Assembly (NCBI RefSeq): GCF_010384365.1
Contig: NZ_CP048397.1
Location: forward strand, 1-64,000
Length of the DNA: 64,000 nucleotides
Direction: 5' to 3'
Source of the DNA: Streptomyces sp. S4.7
Lineage (GTDB): Bacteria > Actinomycetota > Actinomycetes > Streptomycetales > Streptomycetaceae
Shown here: piece by piece, positions 33,201 through 43,126 of the stretch
Numbering within the stretch: the first letter of the stretch is position 1
Layout: each line of letters opens with the position of its first letter
Notes under the pieces: generated by a model
Told to the model about the DNA's origin: nothing
What the model saw: the letters and a program-made list of their open reading frames with translations, nothing else
Databases searched by the model: none
Translations under genes and position numbers: made by a program

Positions 33201-35993
33201 GATCAGCGTCGCACTGGTGGTGCCGGTGACCGGCTCGCTGGGGCGTACGAACACCCGGTGGGTGCCTGCGGTCAGCGGAGCGCGCAGATCGGCCTCCGCT
33301 GAGGATGTTCTGGTCAGCGAGCCAAGGCTCTCCTCCGTACCGTCGGGGGCGCGGTGGAAGAGCGTCGAGGTCTTGGCGAAGGTGGTGGTGTCGAAGACGA
33401 CGGCCGCACCGGCGCCGGCCACCGCGTCGGTCTTGTACTCGAGCTGCTGGCCGGCGCGGGTGATCTCCCCGACGCGCGGCGCGGATCCGGCGGTCAGCGT
33501 GCCTGCCTGCACCGGCTTCGAGAGCCAGAGCGTCATGCCGCCCTTGGCCGCTTCCTCCGGTTCGAAGAGCAGGGTGTAGGAGGCCCCCGGCGTGAGGTCG
33601 TTCAGGTAGTACGCGTCGGGCGCCGTACGGGCCATGCGACCGACGACCGTTCCCGTACCGCCGGCCGGGCCGATGAGCGTGATCTCGGTGATTTCCGGCA
33701 TGGTGTTCGCGGTGATGCCGATACCGAGGGACGCCGAGTCGGGTGCGGTGAACTGCGCCCGCACGCGCTGACCCGCGCGGGCGGTCGTCGTGGCCTGCTG
33801 GGGGCCGTCCGGTGTCAGGGACGTGGCTATGTCGGCGGAGAGGATCATCGAGAGTGTTCCGACCGCGCCGTCGTTCGGATCCGCGTACACACGGTAGGTA
33901 CCGGTCTCCGTCAGTGGCGGGAGTCCGATGGTGGTCGACTCACCGGCGGTCACGTTGACTCCGTCGACGACCTTCGCTCCGGACGGCGCGACCACGGTGA
34001 CGTCCACGTACTCGGTGAAGGTGCTGCCGGTCGCACCGAGGGAGAGGGTGTCACCCTGCTGCCCCTGGAAGACCGTCTCGGCGTCCTGGCCCGTGCGGCC
34101 GATGTCCATCGCAACCGCGGAGCCGGCGACGCTGAGCTGAGCGACGCTGACCGGCCGGGAGAGCGACAGTGCGATCTCGCCGGTCGCCAGGTCGTGGCTG
34201 GGGTGCACCGCGACGGTGTAGAGGCCGGTGTCCGGGAGGGGTTCGCTGTCCCAGTCCTCCGTGCCGTCGGCGGGGGCGGAGAAGGAGCCGACCTCGGATC
34301 CGTCGGGGCGACGGATGTCGACCCGGACGTAGCCGCCGAATCCCGTGGTTGTCGCCCCGAGGGACACGCGCTGGCCTGCCTGGGCGGAGAACCGGGCGAT
34401 TCCGTCCTGTCCCGGGCGGGTGAGCGAGAGGACGACGGGCGGTCCCGTCAGGGCGAGCGTGCCGGCGTCGGCGTAGGGCGACGCGGTCACCGTGAGGGTG
34501 CCGCCGCCTCCCGCGTTGGGATCCAGCGCCAGTGTGTACGTTCCCGACTGCGGGAGCGTATCCACATCGATCGCGCCGCTCTTCCCGCCGCTGACGGCGA
34601 TCGATTCGACCTGGTCGCCGTTCGGGCTGTACAGCCGGACGGTGAGTCCTCCGGGCATCTGGGCGGCGTCGATTCCCAGGCTCAGCGAGGTGCCCAACGC
34701 GCCGGTGAAGGTCAGCAGTTGGTCCTGTCCGGGTCGGGTGAGCTGCGCGGTGACGGGTGCTCCGGAGATGGCCAGCGCGGCGGTCTTCGGGTTCGAGACC
34801 ACGACGGTGGCGGCGCCGATGTTGTTCGCGCCGGGGTCGAGCAGCAGCGAGTACTGGCCGCTGACGGGCACGTCGGTGAACTCGCCGTCGGCCTGCTCGC
34901 GTGAGAAGGCGAAGGAATCCACCCGCTTGCCTTGCGGGTCCACCAGCCGGGCGTTCACCGACGTGTTGAACGTGGAGCCCGTGATGCCGATGTTGATGTT
35001 GTCACCGGCGAACGCGTTGAACAGCACTTGCGCCTGATTGCCCGGAGTGGTGATCGACACCGTCGGCGGGGTCTCGTCCCCGACCGTCGTCTCCTCGGAC
35101 GTCTCGATCTCCCCGCCGCCGTCGCCGTAGGCGACCCGGAAGCTTGTGGCGGAGGCCGCCTCGCCGTCCGAGGTGGCGATCTCCAGCGGGCCGCTCACCG
35201 CACCGAGCGGTACTTCGACCGTCAGCGCCGTGCTGGTGCGGGTTACGACCTCGGCGATGACACCTCCGGCGAACCGCACCACGTTCTCCGACGCCGTCGG
35301 GGCGAAGTTCGTCCCGGACAGCACCACGCGGGAGCCCACGACACCCGACGCCGGCTCGACCTTCGTGATCGACGGCGCGGGCGTGGCCAGGGTGAACGAC
35401 TCCGGTGACTGGACTGTTGTGCCGCCCGTGGTCACCGACACCTTGCCGTTGACCGCAGCGGCCGGGACGCTGACCACCAGACGGGTCGCGGTAGCGGAGG
35501 TGACCGTGGCCGCCGTCGTACCGAACTCGACCGTGTTGGAGGCCGGGGTGGTCGAGAAACCGGTGCCGGAGAGGGTGACCTTCGCGTCTGCCTGGGCGCG
35601 GACGGGGACCAGGGAGAGGACGGACAGGGTGCTCGACTCGTAGCGGTCGACGCCGAGGCGGTTGCCCGCCGCGTCGTAACGGTAGCGGGCCGTCTCACCT
35701 GCCGGGTCCGTCACACCGACCAGACGGGATGCCGCGTCGTAGGCGTACACGGCGTTCTTCGTGGTCGGCTCGGCGGCAGCCGCACTCGCCGGAGCCACCG
35801 GTCCCGCCCGGCCGTTGGACAGCTTCGCCTGCGCGGAGGAAAGCTCCGAAGACGGGGAGGAGGCTCCCGATGGCGGGGCAGGAGGCGCCGCCTCGGCCGA
35901 CACCAGACCCGCCGACAGGGCCAGCGCGAGCAGACCGACCGTCAGCGACCGTCGGCGTGCGGACATACGTATCCCAAAGCGTTCGCCGTGCAT
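30279..35993 (-). pseudogene. Giant secreted RHS polymorphic-toxin protein, N-terminal part
   Basis: About 1900 residues from ATG 35993 (GGGAGGGG upstream; ATG 35966 is also possible) to a TGA at 30279-30281. Order: Sec signal peptide (RRRSLTVGLLALALSAGLVS); an early YD-repeat; two IPT/TIG-like domains (KVTLSGTGFSTTPASNTVEF, VVLSGTNFAPTASENVVRF); at least seven tandem pre-peptidase-like beta-sandwich repeats of about 110 residues, each with a TRPGQD-type start and a GTYTLALDPN-type end; a carboxypeptidase-regulatory-like domain; the DUF6531 start (DPVELSTGLLTDSRTDLAV); then RHS/YD repeats. The stop falls within DLLG-stop-SKNTKYGVN, where a single C-to-T change of CGA would create TGA, and the frame continues unbroken beyond it. 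It is a surface or released contact toxin in which the nonsense codon and the later deletion argue for decay. Confidence 0.72.
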
Positions 35994-36019
35994 GCGCACC
36001 GCACCCCTCCCACGTCGCC

Positions 36020-37147
36020 GATTTTCACTCCGGTGGGGTAGCTGTTGGTGTCGAGGGCGGCCCTCACGCGCAGTCCGGTGCTGGTGGTGGTCGCCGCGAT
36101 GCTGTTCACGATGACTTCGTGGCTGGTCAGCGGGCGGCCACGCCAGTTCATGGTGATGTGGGAGAACAGCCGGTGCTCGATCTTGTTCCACTTCGACGTG
36201 CCCGGAGGAAGGTGACACACGGTGATCGTGAGCCCGGTTTCGGCGGCGAGCCGGGCGAGTTCGAGTTTCCAGGCCCGGGTGCGGTAGCCGTTGGAGCCGC
36301 CCGCGCCGGCGGTGATCAGCAGTCGTGTTGCCCGCGGGTAGGCGGGGCGGCCTTGGCCGTGCCACCAGCGGCGGATCGACTCCACGGCGAACGCGGCGGT
36401 GTCGTGGTCGGTGCCGACGTTGACCCGGCCGGTGTTCGCGGCCAGGTCGTAGATCCCATAGGGGACGGCCTTGCCCAGCTGCGGGTCGGCGAAGTCGTGG
36501 ACACCCACCAGTACTGGCTCACCTGTAGGGCGCCACTGGCGGCCGCTGTTCTCGAATGCTCCGAGGAGTTCCTTCTTTCTGGTGTCCACGCTGATCACCG
36601 GCCGGCCGGCATCCCGGTGTCCGCGGGCCTGCTCGTTCAGATAGCGGAACTGGGCATCGCGGTCGCCGTGTTGGCTGCCCTCGATTGTCTCGGCGTTGGC
36701 CCGCAGGCTGAAGCCTTCCTCCCGCAGCAGGTTGGCGACGGTGTCGGCGCTGACCTGGTGCCCGGCCCGTTTCAGCTCCCGGGCCAGGGTGCGGGTCGAC
36801 TTCACCGTCCAGCGCAGCGGCGACATCGGATCCCCGCGCTCGTCCGGCTCGACCAGCGCCAGCAGGGCCGGACGCAACCCCTGGTCGAGAACTGCGACCC
36901 GTTCACGTCCTCCGCCCGGCCGCCGCACCCGGCCCAGGGGCTCCTCGCCGGCCTCAAGCCCGAACACGCCCTTGCGGACCGTCGTCTCACTCACCACCGC
37001 GGCCTGCGCGACGGCCCGGACGCCGCCATGCCCCAGCATCCCGGCCTCCGCGGCCATCAGCAGCCGCCGCTGCCGTTCGTCCAGGTGCGGGAGCAACACC
37101 ACGAACCTCACGGCAAGTTGATCACGAGTCTCGTCCGGGATGCGCAT
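36020..37147 (-). pseudogene. ISAzo13-family transposase, C-terminally truncated
   Basis: From ATG 37147 the protein has RHLLMAAEA-like text (RQRRLLMAAEAGMLGHGGVR), an HTH (AVAQAAVVSETTVRKGVFGL), GDPMSPLRWTVKSTRTLARE, the first Asp in RPVISVDTRKKELLGAFENS, LLITAGAGGSNGYRTRAWKL and the LPPGTSKWNKIEHRLFSHI block with the Glu. This is the Rhodopirellula/ISAzo13 transposase type. It stops after NSYPTGVKI at about 36020; the normal tail is missing and the RHS leader begins. It is therefore a remnant whose deletion end lies immediately upstream of the RHS start. Confidence 0.8.
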
Positions 37148-37805
37148 ACCACAACAACGATCCCCGGAACGGGAAGCAACACCTTGATTCCCTGCAAGCC
37201 CTTAGCATTCCGTGCGCGCCCGGCGATTGGCAGGGCGGACTCACTTATTCTCGAACCTGCTTCTCAGAGCCGGTGTCCTGGAGATCCATCCCCGGCAGCA
37301 CCTCACGGTAGAGCGCCGAGGATCCGTTCAATTCCGGCTCCGGCAGATGACCCGGCCAGCGCAGCGCCAGAGTCCTCCCTCGGTCTGTCGTCGGTGACCG
37401 TGACGGCTTGCTCATCACCCCGGATCGTGGGGTCGCTCAAGGCGAATCGGCGCTATCCGCCCACGCCGGCCAACGGTTACTGGACAGACCTTAAGCGGAG
37501 GCGACAACACCCTCGGCGCGTCTGCCGAAGATTAGTTGTCCGGACAGACACCGCAGCGCATGGGTGGGCAGATCGATTGAGGACGGATAGAGAAGTGACC
37601 GAAGCCCCTGGTAAACGGTAGATCTTGGCCGTGACCCCGTCTACCAGGAGCTTCTTCACGTTGCAGAACGAACGAACTGGCTACCTCACCGCAAGGTTGG
37701 AAGAGCCTCATTGCCAGTCCTCGGACCGGTCACCGTCCAGCTGGCCGCGCTTGACGGTCGCTTACGGGCGGACCGAACACTGGTTGGGCGCCACCCACGG
37801 CGGAC
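37148..37805. other. Gene-free stretch with a possible secreted-protein scrap
   Basis: About 660 bases between the ISAzo13 remnant and the alpha-mannosidase stop. On the minus strand around 37265-37345 a short frame, LPEPELNGSSALYREVLPGM then DLQDTGSEK, resembles part of the long secreted RHS-associated proteins of Streptomyces, but it is only about 30 residues. Nothing else is seen. Confidence 0.35.
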
Positions 37806-40800
37806 TCAGTCGCGCGGGAGCAGGCGTACGGTCACGATCTGGAACGGGCGGAAGGCGAGTGTTACGTGGTCGGTGGTGAGGGTCAGTTCAGGTTCGTCCA
37901 TGAGGGGGCGTTCGAGTAGGTCGGTCAGGGTGGCGGTGGCCAGGGGGAATCCGGCGCGGAGGGTCGTCTTGGCACGGCTGCCGAGCGACTCGTAGAGCCG
38001 CACGATCACGTCTCTTGAGCCGTCGTCGGCGAGCTTGACTGCTTCGATCACGACGCCGGCGTGGTCGACCTCGACCAGTGGGGCGACGACGCTTGTGCCG
38101 GCGACGGTGCGTTCGGCAAGGTTGAAGCCGTAACCCTCGCGGACGGCGTCGCCGATGTCCGCGCCGAGCACCAGGCCGTAGCGGAACCGGTGTTCGCCCT
38201 GGTCGGCTTCCGGGTCGGGGAAGAGGGGTGCGCGTAGCAGCGAGAGCCTTGCCGTGGTTGTCGTACCGCCGGCGGGCCGTACGTCGTGGGTGACGTCGTG
38301 ACCGTAGGTGGAATCGTTGACCAGGGCCGTTCCCCAGTCAGGCTCTGCGAGGTGCAGGAAGCGGTGGGCGCAGATCTCGAAGCGGGCCGCGTCCCAACTG
38401 GTGTTGGAGTGGGTGGGCCGTTGGACGTGGCCGAACGGGATCTCGCTGGTGCAGTGGCCGGCCCGGAGGTCGAAGGGGAACGCGGCCTTGAGGATCTTCT
38501 CGCGCTCTCTCCATTCGACGATGGTGTCGATGTCGAGTCGGCGGGCCCCTTCGGGCAGGGACAGCCGTTGGCGGATGCGTGACTCGTTGACGCTTCGTAC
38601 GACCTCAATGGCGTTGCCGTCGGAGGTGACTTCGTCGGCCTGGGTGAGGTCCTGCACGGTGTTGCGGTAGAAGGCGTCGATGTCCCAGGCGTCCCATTGG
38701 TTGGGGAAGTCCTGGTGGAGTTGGAGTAGGTTGCCCACCGTTCCGGGGGCGAGTGCTTCGCGCTCGGCGGTCAGGTCGTACGCGGACGTGATCAGCCCAC
38801 GGGCATCGACCGTGATGCGGACAAGGCCGTTGTCCAGGACGAGGCTGTCGTCGTCGCCGACTCGTACGGGTACCGACGGAGGCGCCGTGCTGCGGGGCAT
38901 GGCGCCGAGGGCGGGCACGCCGTCGCGGCTGTGTGGGGCTGCGTTGAAGACGACCTCGCCGCCGTCGGCGTCCGGCGGGCCGGCGAGGGCTCGCTGGGCA
39001 GCGTCGATGAGGGCGTTCAGTTCGCGGGCTGCCTCCTGGTGGGCCTCTTCCGTTTCCCGGTGTACCCAGGCGATGGACGAGCCGGGCAGGATGTCGTGGA
39101 ACTGCTGCAGGAGAACGGTCTTCCAGATGCGGTCAAGTGCGGCGTACGGGTACGGCTCGTCAGTGCGCACGGCGGCCGTGGCGGACCACAACTCCGCTTC
39201 CCGCAGGAGGTGTTCGCAGCGCCGGTTGCCCTGCTTGGTGGCGAGCTGGCTGGTGAGGGTGCCGCGGTGGAGTTCCAGGTACAGCTCGCCGACCCATACC
39301 GGCGCGTTGGCGTACTCCTGCTGTGCCTTGGTGAAGAACTCGGCGGGGCTCTCCAGCTCGACCTTCGCTGAGCCCTCAAGATCTGCGAGCCGGTCGGCGC
39401 GTGCCAGCATCTCGCGGGTGGGTCCGCCCCCGCCGTCACCGTAACCGAACGGCACCAGGGAGCGGTTGGCCGGCCCCTTGTCGCGGAAGTTGCGTTCGGT
39501 ATGGCCGATGTCGGCGCCGGAGAGGTCGCCGTTGTAGGAGTCGACGGGTGGGAAGTGGCTGAAGATGCGGGAGCCGTCGATGCCCTCCCACCAGAAGGTG
39601 TGGTGGGGGAACGCGTTCGTGGTGTTCCAGGAGATCTTCTGCGTGAGGAACCAGTCGATGCCGGCGAGTTTCATGAGCTGGGGGAGTGCGGCGTTGTAGC
39701 CAAAGGTGTCGGGAAGCCACATGTCGCGCGTCTCGACGCCGAATTCTTCAAGGTAGAACCGCTTGCCGTGGACGAACTGACGGACCAGGGACTCGCCGCC
39801 AGAGAGGTTGGTGTCGGGCTCGACCCAGAGGCTGCCGGTCGGCAGGAACTGCCCGGTCGCCACTTTCTGCTGCACCCGGGCGTACACCTCGGGGCGCTGT
39901 TCCTTGAGCCAGGCCAGTTGCTGGGCCTGGGACATGACGAACCGGAAGTCGGGGTGGTCGTCCATCAGTGCGGTCACGTTCGAGACGGTGCGGGCCGCTT
40001 TGCGGACGGTTTCCCGGACCGGCCACAGCCAGGCCGTGTCGATGTGTGCATGGCCGACGGCCGAGATGCGGTGGGCGCTCGCGTGCGCGGGCGCGGAGAG
40101 CGCGGGGGCCAGCAGGGTCCTGGCCTGGCCTGCGGTGCCGCTGATGTCCTGGAGGTCGATCGCGTCGAGGGCCCTGCTCACCGCGTGCCGGATCTGACTG
40201 CGGCGCGTGGAGTCCTCGGGAAGCTGATGCATGAGCCCGGACAGCACGTCGAGGTCCTGGACCAGCTCCCACACGGTGGCGTCGAAGACGGCGAGATCCA
40301 TGCGGGTCAGCCTGTACAACGGTTCGCTCGCAGGCCCGGTGGGGCCGTCGGCGCACAGCCAGGAGGCAACGTCGCCCGCACGGGTGGGGATGAAGGGATC
40401 GCCGGCGGCGTCGAAGTCGAAGATCAGCGGATTGGCGGCGGCCTCGATGTGAAACTCGAAGCCCTCTCCGCCCTGGGCCTGTTCGGCTATCAGGAGCCAG
40501 GAGTTGCGCGGATTGAGGGCCTTCACCGGTGTGCCGTCCGTCCGGTACACGAGCCCTTCGGCGGAGAACCCGGGCTGAGTGGTGCCGAAGCCGAGGTCGA
40601 GCACTGCTTCGACCCGTTCTCCTGCCCAATCCGCAGGTACGGTGCCGCGGATCCTGAACCAGCTGGTGGACCAGGCCGGTCCCCAACGCTCGCCGCTGCC
40701 GATCGGCTTGTAGGGCCCGGCGATCCCCTCACTCACCGGTACGGGTTCGCCGCAGATGTGGTGGGCGCTGACGTCGAGGGCGAGGGAGCGGGGGTGGACT

Positions 40801-40868
40801 GCGGGCCTGAGACGCTGGTCGAGTACCCGAGCGAGTCGGTCTTCGGTCAGCGTGCGGTCGTCGTGCAT
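37806..40868 (-). CDS. GH38 alpha-mannosidase
   Basis: 1020 residues from ATG 40868. An N-terminal beta domain (residues about 60-170) is followed by the GH38 catalytic domain: metal site VGHAHIDTAWLWPVRETVRK (about 268-287), nucleophile block TRDMWLPDTFGYNAALPQLM (about 385-404), DSYNGDLSG and QQFHDILPGSSIAWVHRETE (about 590-609), the second metal histidine. The C-terminal part is the usual beta-sandwich region. There is no signal peptide, so it acts in the cytoplasm on imported mannosides. It is the last gene of the leftward operon, 96 bases after the LacI regulator. It differs from the other GH38 at 49543 in domain order and in the HxD context (HAHIDTAW here, HAHLDIGY there), so the two are not recent duplicates. 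Confidence 0.9.
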   Translation of the reverse strand: MHDDRTLTEDRLARVLDQRLRPAVHPRSLALDVSAHHICGEPVPVSEGIAGPYKPIGSGERWGPAWSTSWFRIRGTVPADWAGERVEAVLDLGFGTTQPGFSAEGLVYRTDGTPVKALNPRNSWLLIAEQAQGGEGFEFHIEAAANPLIFDFDAAGDPFIPTRAGDVASWLCADGPTGPASEPLYRLTRMDLAVFDATVWELVQDLDVLSGLMHQLPEDSTRRSQIRHAVSRALDAIDLQDISGTAGQARTLLAPALSAPAHASAHRISAVGHAHIDTAWLWPVRETVRKAARTVSNVTALMDDHPDFRFVMSQAQQLAWLKEQRPEVYARVQQKVATGQFLPTGSLWVEPDTNLSGGESLVRQFVHGKRFYLEEFGVETRDMWLPDTFGYNAALPQLMKLAGIDWFLTQKISWNTTNAFPHHTFWWEGIDGSRIFSHFPPVDSYNGDLSGADIGHTERNFRDKGPANRSLVPFGYGDGGGGPTREMLARADRLADLEGSAKVELESPAEFFTKAQQEYANAPVWVGELYLELHRGTLTSQLATKQGNRRCEHLLREAELWSATAAVRTDEPYPYAALDRIWKTVLLQQFHDILPGSSIAWVHRETEEAHQEAARELNALIDAAQRALAGPPDADGGEVVFNAAPHSRDGVPALGAMPRSTAPPSVPVRVGDDDSLVLDNGLVRITVDARGLITSAYDLTAEREALAPGTVGNLLQLHQDFPNQWDAWDIDAFYRNTVQDLTQADEVTSDGNAIEVVRSVNESRIRQRLSLPEGARRLDIDTIVEWREREKILKAAFPFDLRAGHCTSEIPFGHVQRPTHSNTSWDAARFEICAHRFLHLAEPDWGTALVNDSTYGHDVTHDVRPAGGTTTTARLSLLRAPLFPDPEADQGEHRFRYGLVLGADIGDAVREGYGFNLAERTVAGTSVVAPLVEVDHAGVVIEAVKLADDGSRDVIVRLYESLGSRAKTTLRAGFPLATATLTDLLERPLMDEPELTLTTDHVTLAFRPFQIVTVRLLPRD

Positions 40869-40964
40869 GAGACTCCGTCCAGAATTCCGCGCGCGTGGGC
40901 GGCAGGTCTGTGTGCCGAGCCTCGCCGAGTGACGGCGGGTCCGGAAGGGGCGGATGGGAAACGC

Positions 40965-42140
40965 TCAGGTGAGGTCGGTCCCGTATCGGATGACCTCGAT
41001 GGGGACCACCGAACGTCGCACGGGCAGCGGGGTGTCGGGCCCGGCGTCAATGCGGTCGATGAGCATCTGGCCGGCCCTGCGCCCGATCTCGTCGGCGTCG
41101 TAGGAGGCGATCGTCATCGGGAGCCCAAGGACGTCCGCGAGATCGAAATCGTCGAATCCGGCCAGGGAAACCGGGGCGTCGAGGGCGCGAACCGCCCGGA
41201 TGGCGCCGTGGGTGAGACGGTTGTTGGTGCAGAAGAGGGCGGTGGGGGCGTCTGGTGCGCTCAGCAGGGCGACGGCGGCGCGTTCGGCCGCAGCCACGTC
41301 GGACAGTCCACGGCGGATGTGACGCTCGTCGGGTTCCAGGCCGGCTTCTTCGTGGGCGGCCCAGTAGCCGCGGAACCGTTCGGCACCGGTGTAGAGCGCC
41401 GGGGGGTTGCCGAGGAAACCGACACGCCGGTGTCCGTCCTCGATCAGTCGGCTGGTGGCCGCTCCGGCTCCGCCGAAGTCGTCCACCAGCACGCAGTCGG
41501 CCTCCAGTCCCGCCGGCGGCCGTGAGGCGAGGACCAGGGGCATGCCGCGCAGCGCGGCCGGTGTCAGATGACGGTGGCTGCCGCTGGCCGGCACCACGAT
41601 CATTCCGTCCACCTGGCTGGCGGCCAGATCTTCCACCAGTCCCCGTTCCCGGTCGACCTGCTCGGCGGTGTTGCCGAGCAGGACCCGCAGGCCGTGTGCG
41701 TAGGCCACCTCCTGGACGCCCAGCGCGAGCCGTGAGTAAAAGGGGTTGGCCAGGTTGGTGACGAGCAGACCGATCATCCCGCTGCCGCCGACCCGTAGAC
41801 GGCGGGCGGTTTCGTTGCGCCGGTAGCCGAGCGCGTCGACGGCGCTCAGTACCCGACTCCTGGTCGCCTCGGTGACACGGGGGTCGTCCTTGAGTACCCG
41901 GGAGACGGTCATCGCACTGACCTCGGCACGAGCGGCGACGTCACGCATGGTCGGCGCGGCGGCGTCGCTCGGTCGGTGCTGCGCCACGGCCGGTCCTTCC
42001 TTCGTGCCGTCAGGGGTTGTTCGCCGTCGGTGGGTTGCGGGAGCCGCAGGCGCCGCCATTGTAGAGAGTGTCGAGCCCGCTGTGTCGTCCGCCCCGGCGG
42101 GTGAATGCTGCGGCCTGGCCTCGTGGGTCGGGACGGTCAT
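40965..42140 (-). CDS. LacI-family transcriptional regulator
   Basis: 391 residues if started at ATG 42140, which overlaps the ROK stop as ATGA; a GTG at 41987 with AAGGA upstream would remove a Pro/Ala-rich leader and start just before the HTH. The LacI HTH is TMRDVAARAEVSAMTVSRVL followed by DALGYRRNETARRL. The periplasmic-binding-like core has LLVTNLANPFYSRLALGVQE, DGMIVVPASGSHRHLTPAAL and SLAGFDDFDLADVLGLPMTI. It very likely binds the two GTTAACGAYAAC operators in the divergent promoter at 44871-44998 and releases them on a mannose-derived inducer. It sits inside the operon it would control. Confidence 0.88.
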   Translation of the reverse strand: MTVPTHEARPQHSPAGADDTAGSTLSTMAAPAAPATHRRRTTPDGTKEGPAVAQHRPSDAAAPTMRDVAARAEVSAMTVSRVLKDDPRVTEATRSRVLSAVDALGYRRNETARRLRVGGSGMIGLLVTNLANPFYSRLALGVQEVAYAHGLRVLLGNTAEQVDRERGLVEDLAASQVDGMIVVPASGSHRHLTPAALRGMPLVLASRPPAGLEADCVLVDDFGGAGAATSRLIEDGHRRVGFLGNPPALYTGAERFRGYWAAHEEAGLEPDERHIRRGLSDVAAAERAAVALLSAPDAPTALFCTNNRLTHGAIRAVRALDAPVSLAGFDDFDLADVLGLPMTIASYDADEIGRRAGQMLIDRIDAGPDTPLPVRRSVVPIEVIRYGTDLT

Positions 42141-43126
42141 GGCCGAGCTGCTCGGTGGACGACACCAGGTGCGCGGGCGGCAGCGAAGACGACCGGATCC
42201 TGCGGCTCGCCCTCCGTCCGGTGTCCCAAGGTCCAGTGCGCGGCGCCGATCAAGGGTGCGTCATCGGGCCGTCGGGCGGTGCACAGTTCCATCGTGGCGA
42301 CGGTTCGATCGGCTTGTGGCCCGGTGGTGAGGCCGGCCTGCAGCGCGGGGCCGATGAGGTCGAAGGACCTGGCCATGGAGCCGCCGATCACCATCACGTC
42401 CGGCTGGAAGGCGGCACACCAGGGTGCCAGGGCCCGCCCCAGGGTGGTGAAACACTCGCTGATCGTCTCGGCCGCGTGCCGGTCGCCTCGGCGGGCCAGT
42501 CCGGCGATGGCGCTGACGTCCGGGCCTTCGGCCGGTCCGTCAAGACCTGCGGCCCGGGCATACCGCGTACGGATCGCCCACCGCGAGACCACCTCCTCCA
42601 GGGGCAGTCCGTCGACGCTGATGCGGTGGGCCCGGCCCCCGGGCGGGACCGTGGGGCCCTCGGTGACAGGGCGTCCGTCACACAGGAAGGAGGATCCGAC
42701 GCCGGTGCCGAGGGTGATGCACACCGACCGGCTTCGTCCCGCCGCGGCCCCACGGTGGTGTTCCCCCAGGGCGAAGGCGTCCGCGTCGTTGAGGAAGCTG
42801 ATGGCCCGCGGATGCGGCAGCCGATCGCGCAGTCCCGCTCTGACGTCGAGGTCGTGCAGCGCCTCGAACTTGCCGATGCCCCAGAACTTGCCTACGCCGG
42901 CCGTGTAGTCGAACGGCCCCGGTATGGCGACGCCCCAGTGCGCCCCGCCGGGCGCCGGGATGTGCCGGGCGGCCTCGGCGAAGGAGTCGAGGATCTCCGT
43001 GGCGCCCGCGTGGGCAGGCACCGGTCTACGAACGACGGAGTCGGTGACCGGCAGTCCGGTCGTCATGTCCACCAAGGCGGCGGTGACGTGGGTGCCGCCT
43101 ACCTCCAGCACGGGCAACCGGGTCAT
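42137..43126 (-). CDS. ROK-family sugar kinase
   Basis: 329 residues. An N-terminal nucleotide-binding strand (LPVLEVGGTHVTAALVDMTT), the substrate region WGVAIPGPFDYTAGVGKFWG, NDADAFALGEHHRGAAAGRS with the catalytic Asp in the NDADA loop, and the second phosphate loop ITLGTGVGSSFLCDG. The canonical ROK zinc motif (GHxxx9-11CxCGxxGC) is not present; there is GGRAHRISVDGLPLEEVVSR instead, as in a subset of ROK kinases. Given its neighbours it probably phosphorylates mannose or a related sugar. The start overlaps the isomerase-like gene (ATGA), and the stop overlaps the LacI start in the same way. Confidence 0.85.
   Translation of the reverse strand: MTRLPVLEVGGTHVTAALVDMTTGLPVTDSVVRRPVPAHAGATEILDSFAEAARHIPAPGGAHWGVAIPGPFDYTAGVGKFWGIGKFEALHDLDVRAGLRDRLPHPRAISFLNDADAFALGEHHRGAAAGRSRSVCITLGTGVGSSFLCDGRPVTEGPTVPPGGRAHRISVDGLPLEEVVSRWAIRTRYARAAGLDGPAEGPDVSAIAGLARRGDRHAAETISECFTTLGRALAPWCAAFQPDVMVIGGSMARSFDLIGPALQAGLTTGPQADRTVATMELCTARRPDDAPLIGAAHWTLGHRTEGEPQDPVVFAAARAPGVVHRAARP

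Noticed and set aside
29184..33302. Long plus-strand open frames (615 and 536 codons) opposite the RHS gene
   Set aside because: They are Arg/Val-rich shadows of repeat-coding DNA; the minus strand carries unmistakable YD-repeats and the DPxG core end.
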